From positions 744,001-808,000 of the forward strand of contig JACKPU010000001.1 in NCBI GenBank assembly GCA_024233285.1: a DNA stretch of 64,000 nucleotides, read 5' to 3'. A program made the position numbers and the translations under genes. Below, in pieces: positions 35,197 through 44,300 of this stretch; position 1 is the first letter of the stretch; each line of letters starts with the position of its first letter. The DNA comes from Opitutaceae bacterium (GTDB lineage: Bacteria > Verrucomicrobiota > Verrucomicrobiia > Opitutales > Opitutaceae). The notes below the pieces were generated by a model, which was not told the DNA's origin, searched no databases, and was given only the letters and a program-made list of their open reading frames with translations.

Positions 35197-35588
35197 CCAT
35201 CAATCGCATCGCGCGGCTCTACGCCATCGTGGCGGGGGCGTCGGACTTTTTCACCGGGGTGGGCTTGGTCTTCCTGCCGCAAGTCGTGCTGCCGCTCATG
35301 GGCGTGCCGGGCATCGAGGGCGATGCGCTGGTCTTCTTGCGTTGGGTCGGTGCGTTTGTCGGCGCGGTGGGCTTGAGCTATTGGTGGGCGTTGTTGCGTC
35401 CGAGCGTCGGCCTGCGCGCGGTCTTGGAGCTGACGATTCTGTTTCGATTGGCGGCGGGTGTATTCAGCGCGGTCGCGATCTTGCGCGGCTGGCTGGGACC
35501 GGTGTGGTGGAGCGTGCCGGCGACGGATTTTATCTTTGCCGGGGTGCAGGTGTGGCTGTTGCGGGAAGGAGCCGGTCGTGATGACTAG
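35193..35588 (+). CDS. Small four-helix membrane protein of unknown function
   Basis: The 131-residue product starts in ATGA overlap with the preceding oxidase-like gene. Four hydrophobic segments are visible (about 8-30, 45-65, 75-97, 105-124), with FLRWVGAFVGAVGLSYWW at about 48-65. I do not recognise a named family. Position between the oxidase-like subunit and the cytochrome fusion suggests an accessory subunit or assembly protein of the same complex. Its end overlaps the next start by 8 bases. Confidence 0.7.
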   Translation: MTINRIARLYAIVAGASDFFTGVGLVFLPQVVLPLMGVPGIEGDALVFLRWVGAFVGAVGLSYWWALLRPSVGLRAVLELTILFRLAAGVFSAVAILRGWLGPVWWSVPATDFIFAGVQVWLLREGAGRDD

Positions 35589-37395
35589 ACCGCATCCGCT
35601 GGCCGTGGCGCTGGTCGTGGCCGCGACTTACGTTTATTTTCTGATTTTCGCCGAGTTCGCGTTTATCGAACTCGCGAGGGCGGAGGGATTGGCTGGAGCG
35701 GCCTTGCGCGGAGTGATGGGCATGCTCGCGGCGGGCGGGATCGCGGGCAGTGTGCTTGCGGCCTGGCGGTTTCGGGCCGCGTGGCTGGGCGGGGCGTTGC
35801 AAATCGGATTCGTGGTTTGCGGCCTCGGTGCGATGGCGGCGGCGGTCGTATCCGCGAGTGGCTTCAGATGGGTCGCCATCGTGGTCGGTCTCGGGTTGGG
35901 CTGGCTGACCGTCACGCTGGCCGCGGGCTTGCGCGGGGTGTTGGACGCGAAGCGACTGGGGTGGTGGATCGGCGTGGGCACGGGATTGGCTTACGCGATC
36001 TGCAACCTGCCGCCCGTGTTTGCGACCACCGCGCAGAATCAGGCGTGGCTGAGTGTGTTGGTCTGTGGGCTTGGCGTCATCTTGGCGCGTCGCTGGCAGA
36101 TGGAAAAAAGCGAGCCGACTCAGGGAGTGAATTTCAAATGGCGCGCGGTCAGTGTCTGGGTGCTTTTGCTCCTGGTGCTCGTGTGGCTCGATTCGGCGGC
36201 GTTTTACGTGATCCAACATGCCGCCGATTTGCGCACGCCGACGTGGGCTGGCGACGCGCGTTTGTGGGGCAACGCGGCGATGCATATGGGCGCGGCGCTG
36301 CTGGCGGGTTGGGTGATTGATCGGGGGTGGATGGCGCGGTTGCTGCCCGTTGCATTCGCGCTGTTGTGGCTGGCGTGCTGGCGGCTGAGTCACGGTTTAC
36401 CGGGCGGATCGGTGTGGTTTTACACGGCGGCGGTATCGTTGTATTCCACCGTGCTCGTGGCTTATCCGGCCGCGAGCGGACGGCCGTGGATCGCCGCGGC
36501 GGTCTACGCCATCGCGGGGTGGGTGGGTTCGGCGCTGGGCATCGGGATGGTGCAGGATTTGCACACGATCCCGGAGTGGTTTTTGATCGCGGCGGCCGTG
36601 GCATTTGGGATCGCGTGGCTGGGGCGAACCCGCACGGCGCGCTGGCTGGCCGTGTTCGCGGTGTTGAGTTTGGTGACAGCCACGGGTCGCGCGCAGGACA
36701 GTGCACTCGTGACGCGCGGTCGCGAAGTGTATGTCGCGGAGGGCTGTATTCACTGTCACTCGCAATACGTGCGGCCGGACACTGCGGATATTTCCCGTTG
36801 GGGCCCGCCGGCGCCCATGACGGAGACCCTCGCGGCTGAACCGCCGCTGCTGGGCAATCGTCGTCAGGGTCCCGATCTGGCCAATGTCGGTTTGCGCCGA
36901 TCGGCCGAATGGAACCGGCTGCATTTGATTTCGCCGTCGGCCATCACGCCCGGATCCCGCATGCCGGCCTACGCGCATTTGTTTCGTGGCCGTGATTCGC
37001 GCGGCGAAGCGTTGGTGGCGTATTTGGCGACGCTGGGCGCGAATCGGGCGGAGCAGGCGAGAGTCCTGCAGGATCAGTGGCACCCGTCCGCGGCGGTGCC
37101 GCAACCGCACGAAGAACAGGCGCGATTGTTCGCGGCACTCTGCGTGTCGTGCCACGGCCCCGCGGGGCGCGGCGACGGTCCGCTCGCCCGGCAACTCTCC
37201 GCGCCACCGCCGGATTTCACGCAGGGCTGGCGTCGGCTCTCGCCGGATGAAGCAGACTTCGAGTTGAAGTTGATGCGGTTGATCAAGTTTGGCCTGCCGG
37301 GCACGCCGATGGCCGGACATGAATACCTGCGGGACCGCGATGTGCTTTCGCTCGCCGCCTACGTGGAAACGCTGCATGCTCCCGGTCATCCATGA
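35581..37395 (+). CDS. 12-TM (MFS-like) membrane domain fused to two cytochrome c domains (CcoO/CcoP-like)
   Basis: The 604-residue protein has about 12 hydrophobic helices in two sets of six (about 8-170 and 187-350), MFS-like in layout, then one more helix (354-370). A CcoO-like cytochrome c domain follows: GREVYVAEGCIHCHSQYVRP with haem site C389-x-x-C392-H393, GPDLANVGLRR and likely axial M461 (SRMPAYAHLF). A second class I cytochrome c follows, with C521-x-x-C524-H525 (CVSCHGPAGRGDGPL) and M577 (GTPMAGHEYL). The haem domains should face the periplasm. CcoO itself has only one anchoring helix, so the 12-TM fusion is odd. It could be the electron-entry subunit for the neighbouring oxidase-like protein. 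The response regulator start overlaps its stop. Confidence 0.75.
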   Translation: MTRPHPLAVALVVAATYVYFLIFAEFAFIELARAEGLAGAALRGVMGMLAAGGIAGSVLAAWRFRAAWLGGALQIGFVVCGLGAMAAAVVSASGFRWVAIVVGLGLGWLTVTLAAGLRGVLDAKRLGWWIGVGTGLAYAICNLPPVFATTAQNQAWLSVLVCGLGVILARRWQMEKSEPTQGVNFKWRAVSVWVLLLLVLVWLDSAAFYVIQHAADLRTPTWAGDARLWGNAAMHMGAALLAGWVIDRGWMARLLPVAFALLWLACWRLSHGLPGGSVWFYTAAVSLYSTVLVAYPAASGRPWIAAAVYAIAGWVGSALGIGMVQDLHTIPEWFLIAAAVAFGIAWLGRTRTARWLAVFAVLSLVTATGRAQDSALVTRGREVYVAEGCIHCHSQYVRPDTADISRWGPPAPMTETLAAEPPLLGNRRQGPDLANVGLRRSAEWNRLHLISPSAITPGSRMPAYAHLFRGRDSRGEALVAYLATLGANRAEQARVLQDQWHPSAAVPQPHEEQARLFAALCVSCHGPAGRGDGPLARQLSAPPPDFTQGWRRLSPDEADFELKLMRLIKFGLPGTPMAGHEYLRDRDVLSLAAYVETLHAPGHP

Positions 37396-38057
37396 AGGTC
37401 CTGATCGTCGAAGATGAGCGCAAGGTCGGCCAGTTCGTTGAACGCGCGCTGGCCGAGCAGAGTTACACCGTGCAACTCGTGCGCTCTTGTGCCGAGGCGC
37501 GCGACGCGCTGGCGGAATCGGCGTTCGATGCGGTGATTCTCGATCTGGGATTGCCGGACGGCGATGGCCTTGAGTTGCTGCGGGAGTGGCGGGCGGCGGG
37601 CTTCAACGAACCGGTGTTGATCCTGAGCGCGCGCGATGCGGTGGAAGATCGGATTCGCGGACTCAATCTCGGGGCGGATGACTATTTGCCGAAACCCTTC
37701 AGCGTGGACGAGGTGCTGGCGCGCGTGCGGTCGCTGCTGCGGCGGCACGCCGGCACGAAAGCCACCGTATTGCGGCATGCGGGCATCAAGCTCGACTTGC
37801 TCGCGCGCAATGCGTCGCTGGACGACCAGCCGGTCGAGCTGACCAGCCGGGAGTTTGCACTCTTGGAATTGTTCATGGCGAACCCCGGGCGCGTGCTCAC
37901 GCGAACCCTGATTGCGGAGAAAGTGTGGGAGGCGCCCTACGACATGGAGACGAATCTCATCGACGTTTACGTGCGCCGGTTGCGGCAGAAATTCGAACGG
38001 CCCGAAGGCCCGGCGTTGATTCGCACGGTGCGCGGTTCGGGCTATCAACTCGCATGA
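37392..38057 (+). CDS. OmpR/CusR-type response regulator
   Basis: The 221-residue protein has a receiver domain (1-115) with phosphoacceptor D51 (VILDLGLPDGDG), acidic residues E7/D8 and the conserved Lys in LPKPFSVDEV. A winged-helix DNA-binding domain follows (about 125-220), ending TNLIDVYVRRLRQKFERP and VRGSGYQLA. It overlaps the cytochrome fusion upstream and its kinase downstream by ATGA junctions, so the two-component system is translated with the membrane genes it probably controls. The subgroup resembles CusR/CopR metal-responsive regulators. Confidence 0.92.
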   Translation: MKVLIVEDERKVGQFVERALAEQSYTVQLVRSCAEARDALAESAFDAVILDLGLPDGDGLELLREWRAAGFNEPVLILSARDAVEDRIRGLNLGADDYLPKPFSVDEVLARVRSLLRRHAGTKATVLRHAGIKLDLLARNASLDDQPVELTSREFALLELFMANPGRVLTRTLIAEKVWEAPYDMETNLIDVYVRRLRQKFERPEGPALIRTVRGSGYQLA

Positions 38058-39415
38058 AATCGCTGACGGTCCGGCTCACTCTCGCATTCACCGTCATCGT
38101 CACGGTAACGACGGCGTTGCTGCTCGCGCTCGGCGGGTGGATGCTGTCGCGGCAGGTGATCGACGGCCAGCAGTTGCTGCACGAGGCGGAGTTCGAGGAA
38201 GTGCGCGGGCGGTTGGAACCCGATCCGTATGCGGTGACGGTGGCGGAGATTCCGGCGCGTTTGCGCGAGCACGTTGAGATCGATGCCGCGCTGTTTCTGT
38301 TTCAAGTGCACGACGATGCCGGCAACATTGTGTTTCGCTCGCCCAACCTGGGCGACACCCTGCTGCCCGACACGGGGGAGGGAAAATCACACGGCATTTA
38401 TCGGCTGGCCTCGCACGATCGGGTGCTCATCTCGGAGTTCACCCAGGGACCGTGGCACGTGCAGATTGCCAGCTTGTTGGAGCCGACCGAGCGCCTGCTG
38501 ACCGATTACGTCAAGGTGAGCGTGTTGCTGCTCGGCGTGGTGCTCGTGGCCGGGGCGGGTCTGGGCTACGGGTTTGCGCGGCTGGCGCTGAACCCGGTGC
38601 GGGCCATGCGCGAAACCGCGGCGCGAATTCGCGCCGACAACTTGAGCGAACGCATTCCGGTGCCGGCGACGCGGGACGAAATCTCCGCGCTGGCCGAGCT
38701 GCTCAACCGCATGTTCGATCGCTTGGAAGGATCCTTCAATCAGGTGCGCCGCTTCACTGCGGATGCCTCGCATGAATTGAAGACGCCACTCGCGCTCATC
38801 CGCCTGCATGCGGAGAAGCTGCGCGAGCGCGTGAAGACGGACGAAGCCGCCGCGGCGGAGATTGGCGAATTGCTGGAGGAGATTGACCGCCTGCACCAGA
38901 CCGTGGAAGTGCTGCTGTTTCTGGCGAAGGCCGATGCCGGCGTGCTCGCGCCGACCTTGCAAGCCGGCAACGTGCAATCACTCGTGAGCGACGTGGCCGA
39001 GGACGCGGGTGTGCTCGCGGAAGATCGCGGGGTGAATTTCAGCTTGGAACGCAACGATGCGGGCCAGACCAAGTTCGAGCCGACGCTGCTGCGCCAGTTG
39101 CTGCTCAACCTCATCACCAACGCGCTGAATGTGTCCGCCCGTGGTGCGAAGCTGACGCTGTCCTCCCGCGTCGATCACGAGGGCTGGACCTTGGAGCTGC
39201 GGGACGAGGGACCGGGGCTGCCAGAAGATCAATTGCCGCGTATCTTCGAACGCTTCGTGCGCTACGAACACGCCGCCGGCGAGAAACGCGGCCACGGTCT
39301 CGGGCTCGCCATCTGTAGCAGTATCGTCGGCGTGCACGGCGGCACGATCAGCGCCACCAACCGCACCGACCGCAGCGGGTTGGTTGTGACGGTGCGGCTG
39401 CCCGTCGTGACGTGA
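38054..39415 (+). CDS. Sensor histidine kinase
   Basis: The 453-residue kinase has a membrane helix (9-31), a periplasmic sensor region (about 35-152), a second helix (155-176) and a HAMP segment (177-229). The dimerisation domain carries phosphoacceptor H240 (FTADASHELKTPLALIRLH). The ATPase domain shows the N box LLLNLITNALNVS and glycine-rich GEKRGHGLGLAICSSIV. The layout resembles CusS/QseC-type kinases. The signal is unknown; metal, redox or envelope stress fits the operon. Its start overlaps the regulator stop, and it ends the operon. Confidence 0.92.
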   Translation: MKSLTVRLTLAFTVIVTVTTALLLALGGWMLSRQVIDGQQLLHEAEFEEVRGRLEPDPYAVTVAEIPARLREHVEIDAALFLFQVHDDAGNIVFRSPNLGDTLLPDTGEGKSHGIYRLASHDRVLISEFTQGPWHVQIASLLEPTERLLTDYVKVSVLLLGVVLVAGAGLGYGFARLALNPVRAMRETAARIRADNLSERIPVPATRDEISALAELLNRMFDRLEGSFNQVRRFTADASHELKTPLALIRLHAEKLRERVKTDEAAAAEIGELLEEIDRLHQTVEVLLFLAKADAGVLAPTLQAGNVQSLVSDVAEDAGVLAEDRGVNFSLERNDAGQTKFEPTLLRQLLLNLITNALNVSARGAKLTLSSRVDHEGWTLELRDEGPGLPEDQLPRIFERFVRYEHAAGEKRGHGLGLAICSSIVGVHGGTISATNRTDRSGLVVTVRLPVVT

Positions 39416-39491
39416 GGTTTGATTTCACGCAGAGGCGCGGAGAGTTATCGATGGACACAACAATGGCAGCAGGCCAGTTGGATGATGAAAC

Positions 39492-39653
39492 ATGAGTGAG
39501 TCCTACATTGAACTTTCGCCTCCGTTTACTACGGCTGACACAGAGGGTCCGGTTCGGTTGAGTTTTGATGGATCATGTTTAGTCGCAGAGTTTTCGAATT
39601 ACAAAACATCCATTCAGCGCTTGGTGTTTTCAATGATGTCCGATGCGCACTAA
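39492..39653 (+). CDS. Possible small protein, 53 residues, unknown
   Basis: An ATG frame encodes MSESYIELSPPFTTADTEGP and 33 more residues, ending at TAA 39653. It overlaps the start of the next small membrane protein gene by 11 bases, as coupled genes do. Base composition here is visibly lower in GC than in flanking genes. No domain is recognised. The frame may be real but could be chance in a 230-base gap. Confidence 0.35.
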   Translation: MSESYIELSPPFTTADTEGPVRLSFDGSCLVAEFSNYKTSIQRLVFSMMSDAH

Positions 39654-40056
39654 CGATATGATCTCTATTTTATCGGGCAGTGTGCTGGTTGGGTTTGGTT
39701 TTTTTCTGCTCACACTGGCGGCGGCGTGTTTGGTGCGGCCTGAACTCGCAAAGCGTTTTCTTTCGTCGTTTGCCAGCTCGGCCGCCGCACATTACGGAGA
39801 GATGTGCGGCCGTTTGGTGGTGGGCGTGGCCATAATCATTGGTTCTCCGGCAATGTGGCTGCCCAACGTATTACAAGCTTTTGGTTGGATCATTGTGGTT
39901 ACAACGGTTGGGTTGTTATTGATTCCGTGGCGGTGGCATCACGCCTACAGTAAATGGGCGATTCCGCTGGTGCTCCATCGGCTGAGGCTGTTCGGGGTCG
40001 TATCCGGTTTGCTGGCTGTGTTTATCCTATATAACGTCTCACGGGCGTTTGTTTGA
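39643..40056 (+). CDS. Small membrane protein, hypothetical
   Basis: The 137-residue product has about four hydrophobic segments (ISILSGSVLVGFGFFLLTLAAACLV at about 7-31, then about 55-72, 75-95 and 112-132). ATG 39658 is an alternative start. I recognise no family. The sequence is lower in GC than neighbours. It stands alone between the two-component operon and the convergent LptF/G gene. Confidence 0.6.
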   Translation: MRTNDMISILSGSVLVGFGFFLLTLAAACLVRPELAKRFLSSFASSAAAHYGEMCGRLVVGVAIIIGSPAMWLPNVLQAFGWIIVVTTVGLLLIPWRWHHAYSKWAIPLVLHRLRLFGVVSGLLAVFILYNVSRAFV

Positions 40057-40134
40057 AGTGGATAAGGGAGCAGACACGGAGTCCCCCGCGTATTGCAGCA
40101 CTGGTCGATTTAACGAGGCGCCGACCGCAGTGAT

Positions 40135-41280
40135 TCAATTCCGCCCGATCCGCCGGAACAGTATCCAGGCGATCAGCAGGAAAAGCAGGTTGGGCAGCCA
40201 GAAGAGCAGGTCGGGGCGGTATTCCGGCTGGCGGTCGAGCCAGTTGACCATGACGGTGAGGAAATAATACCCGAGCGAGAGCGCGACGGCGACGCCGAGG
40301 TTGGCGGAAGTTTCGCGGCGGGACACGCGGATGCCGAGGGGGATGCCGATGAGGGCGAAGGAGAGCATCGCGAGTGCGTTCTGCAGTTTTTCCTGCACGG
40401 TGAGTTTTACCTTCATCTGCGTGCGCGCGTGCTCGGCGGCCTGTTCGGGCGGCACTTCAAGGTTGGCGAGTCGCGTTTCCTCGGCCCGAAGTTGGCTGAA
40501 GGTCATCCACTTTAATTTCTGCCGGACGGTCGTGCGGGCAAAAATCGAATCGAGCGGCAGCCGCACTTCCTCGGTGTTGTCAAAAGTGCCGACGAGGGGC
40601 GGCTTGGAGAAATCCTCCGGTTGGGCCGGGCTGCGGGTTTCGACCTGCGCTTGCCGGAGCGTGATCAACAGCGCGTTGTCTTCGGCGTCGTAATCGATGC
40701 GTCCGCTGGCGGCGCGAATCACGTATTGCACGCGTTGCTGGGCATCGAGCTCCCAGACCCAGACTTCACTCAACACGTTGCCCTGTTTGTCGCCGACGTA
40801 GATCACGCGGTCGGAAAAATCGCGGATGAACGTGCGCGGCACGACGAAGCTGAGCGGATTGGAACGCACCGTCTCGGCCAGTTCGCGCTGATACTGGGTG
40901 CGGGCGCGCGGCATCGCCTCGAAATTCATGTAAAGGCCGAGCACGGTCCCGAGCACACCGAGCAGCACGACGGGGCGGGCGATGCGCCAAACGCCCAGGC
41001 CGGCGGCGCGCATGGCGGTGATTTCGCTGTCGGCGGACAGACGCCCGAGCGTGAGCAGCACCCCGGTCAGCATGCCCATGGGCAGCGCATAGGAGGTGAC
41101 GAAGGGAACCAGCAACAGCAACAGTTCGGCGAAAACCGTGAGCGGCAGCTGGCCCGCGAGCACGTAGCCCAGCAAGTCGCGAATCGCGTTGCCGAGAATG
41201 AGCACGAACGCGAACAACCCCACGGCGGCCAGGCACGAGCCCAGCACGCTGCGGAAGAGGTAACGGTCGAGGAGGTTCAC
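40135..41280 (-). CDS. LptF/LptG family permease
   Basis: The 381-residue protein matches YjgP/YjgQ-type permeases of the lipopolysaccharide transport complex LptB2FG. NLLDRYLFRSVLGSCLAAVGLFAFVL is the first helix. SYALPMGMLTGVLLTLGRLSADSEITAMRAAGLGVWRI (about 80-117) is the hallmark coupling region. Two helices border a periplasmic beta domain, and three more lie at the C-terminus. I start at GTG 41280 (MNLLDRYLF), the family-typical position. The partner F/G gene is not in the window. It follows the RND pump genes on the same strand, separated by 96 bases with a REP copy. Confidence 0.88.
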   Translation of the reverse strand: MNLLDRYLFRSVLGSCLAAVGLFAFVLILGNAIRDLLGYVLAGQLPLTVFAELLLLLVPFVTSYALPMGMLTGVLLTLGRLSADSEITAMRAAGLGVWRIARPVVLLGVLGTVLGLYMNFEAMPRARTQYQRELAETVRSNPLSFVVPRTFIRDFSDRVIYVGDKQGNVLSEVWVWELDAQQRVQYVIRAASGRIDYDAEDNALLITLRQAQVETRSPAQPEDFSKPPLVGTFDNTEEVRLPLDSIFARTTVRQKLKWMTFSQLRAEETRLANLEVPPEQAAEHARTQMKVKLTVQEKLQNALAMLSFALIGIPLGIRVSRRETSANLGVAVALSLGYYFLTVMVNWLDRQPEYRPDLLFWLPNLLFLLIAWILFRRIGRN

Positions 41281-41349
41281 GGCAGCGCGGTTTCTCGCAG
41301 AACCCCGCGGCCCGCACAAGGCGCGAGTGCAGGGCGATGCAGACGGCAG

Positions 41350-41369
41350 GCGGGATGCGGCGATCCCGC
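41350..41369. repeat. Single REP-like palindrome
   Basis: GCGGGATGCGGCGATCCCGC differs at two positions from the palindrome inside prmB at 56250 and from the first hairpin of the 27519 element. It lies in the gap between the RND transporter gene and the LptF/G gene. Confidence 0.65.
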
Positions 41370-41376
41370 TCGGCCT

Positions 41377-44300
41377 TCAGGCGCGTTTGAAGCGGCCCAG
41401 TAAATCATGGGCGCCGAGATAAAGCGCGGGGATGAACACGAGGGTCACGAAGGTCGAGGCGACGAGTCCGCCGAGCACCACGCGGGCGAGGGCGGCCTGC
41501 ATTTCCGCACCGGCGCCGAGGCCGAGCGCGAGCGGCGAAAGGCCGAGCACGGTGGTGAGCGTGGTCATCAGGATCGGACGCAAACGGCGGCGGCACGCGC
41601 GGCGCACCGCTTCGACCGGTTCGAGGCCTTCATCCCGTCGCAGCAAATTGGTGTAATCCACCAGCACGATCGCGTTGTTGACGACGATGCCGATGAGCAT
41701 GACGACGCCCATGAGGCTTTGCATGTTCACCGTGGTGCCGGTGAGCAGCATCGTGGGCACCACACCGATCACGGCAAGCGGCACCGAGCAGAGCACGATC
41801 AGCGGATCGAGGAAGCGTTCGAACTGGCCGGCCATGACCATGTAGACGAGTGCCAGCGCGATGATCAGCGACAGCCGGAAATCGGCGGAGGCCTTTTGCT
41901 GTTCCTCGTATTCGCCGCCGAAATAGACGGAGAATCCCGGGGGCATGGCGATGCCGGCGACTTGCTCGCGAATCGCGGTGATGGCTTCGCCCATCGGCGT
42001 GCCCTGCGCGAGATTGGCGGTCACGCGCGTGATGCGCTGGCCGTCCACGCGATTGATTTCGGGCGGTCCGAGCGCGCTGCGCGGATCGATGACCGACGAA
42101 ACCGGGATGATCTCACCGCCAGGCAACCGCAGCGGGATGTTGGCAAGGCTCTCGGTCGTGCGCCGGTCCTCGGGCCGCAGGCGAACCACGATGGGGAACT
42201 CCTCGCCGCCGAGACGATACGCGCCCGCGCGGCCGCCGCCGACATTGGTCTGGATGACATCGGCCACGTCGCGCACGGACAACCCGAGCTGGGCGAGCTT
42301 GTCGCGATCGAGGTGCAGGTCGGTTTGCGGGCGACCATGATTGCGCGACACGCGCACACCCTTGACGCCCGGAATGGTTTCGATGGCGCCGCGGATGGTG
42401 TTGCCGATTTGTTCGGCCTGATCGAGATCGTAACCGCGGATCTCCATCGAAACGTCTTCGCTGCCACCGCCGGAACGGAAGATGCGGCGCAGGATCCACA
42501 GGCCTGATTGCGCGCTGACGCGGATATCCGCGCCGGGAATCTGGCCATCGAGGGCGGTGCGCAACGAATCAGCGAGTGCCGTCGTGCTGATGGAGCTGTC
42601 CGCCCGCATGGTGAGTTCGACTTCGGCACGGCCCTGGCGAATGTCAGTGGAGAAGTGTTCGACGGTGTCCGGGGGCACGAGGGCGCGCACTTTGGTCTCG
42701 AGCTCGCCGAGGTAGTTGTTGAGCACGGCGACATTGGTGCCGTCGGCCATGAACAGATCGATGTCGATCTCGTCGGCCTCCGATGGCGGCGTCAGTTCCA
42801 CGGGGATGAATGGCGTGGTGGCGAAGCCGAGCCCGACGAGCAGGATGCTGCCGGCGATGACGGTGCGGCGCCGGTGCACGGCCCATTGCAGGATCCGGGC
42901 ATAGCGTTCGTCCAGCCGGTTGAACGCGCGCTGGACCCGGCCGGGCTGGCGGGTGGTGGGGGCGGGACGCTTGAGCAATTTGCTCGCGAGCATCGGCACA
43001 AGCGTGAGCGCTACGGCCAGCGAACAGAGCAACGCGAACACGACCACGAGCGCGAGCTGTTGGAAGAGCACGCCGGAGATGGTCTGCATGAACACGACCG
43101 GCAGAAAGATGACCGTGGTCGTGAGGGTGGAGGCGACGATTGCGCCGGCGACTTCCTTGGTGCCGAGTCGCGCGGCGGTGATGGGATCGCGGCCCTCCTC
43201 GCGCATGCGCGTGATGTTTTCGAGCACGACCACGGCGTTGTCCACGACGAGGCCGACGCCGAGCGCGAGGCCGCCGAAGCTCATTTGGTTGAGCGTGAGC
43301 CCGTTGAAATACAGCAGGCCGAAGGTCGCGATGATCGAAATGGGAATCGAGACGGCGATGACGAAAGTCGAGGATCCGCGCCGCAAAAACGTGTAGAGCA
43401 CGGCGATGGCGAGCAGCGCGCCGAAGATCGCGGACTGGCGGACGTTGTCGATCGACTCCTGGATGAACGTGCTTTGGTCGGAGGAAACGAACAGGTGGAG
43501 ATCGCTGCGCTGGGCGTTGATGCGGGCGAGCTCGGCGCGAATCGATTCGGCCACCGCCACGGTGTTGGCGCCGGACTGCTTGCGCACGCCGAGCCGCAGC
43601 ATGGGCTGGCCGTTGATCTTGACGACGCGATCGAGGTCCTCGTAGCCGAGATACACGTCGGCCACGTCGCGCACGCGCACGGGCTTGCCCTCGAATTCGG
43701 CGATCACGGTTTCGCGAATCTGGTCGAGATTGGTGAATTCGCCCAGGGTGCGGACGTATTGATCCTGCACGCCGCGCGCGACATTGCCGCCGGGCAGATT
43801 GACGTTGCCGGAGCGCAGGGCGTTGCGCACATCCTCGGCGGACAGGCGGCTGGCGTTGAGCCGGTCGCGGCGCAGCTCGACCTTGACCTCGCGTTCAATG
43901 CCGCCCCAAACGTCGACCGTGCCGACGCCGGGGATCTGGTCGAAGCGCTTGTTGATGTCGCGTTGGAGAATGAGGGTGAGTTCCTGGAGGTCCCACACGT
44001 CGGAGCTCGCGCCGATGATTACGATGGGCACGTCGTTGGGGTCGAATTTCCAGACAATGGGGTCCTCAGCCTCTTCCGGCAGGCCGTTGCGGATGCGGTC
44101 GATGGCCGCGCGCACGTCGTTGGCGGCCTCGTCAAGATTGGTGCCGCGGGCGAAATCGAGGGTGACCGCGCTGGACCCCAATCGCGAACTGGAGCGCGTC
44201 CGCTCCACGCCGGTTACGCCGGCGAGCGCGTTTTCCACCGGATCGGTGATCGTCTGTTCGATTTCTTCCGGTCCGACGTTCGGGTATTCAACCCAGACGG

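Noticed and set aside
34020..35588. Long plus-strand frame running through the oxidase-like gene into the small membrane protein gene
   Set aside because: Only its last 131 codons (from 35193) look like a protein; the upstream part is an out-of-frame reading of the oxidase-like gene.
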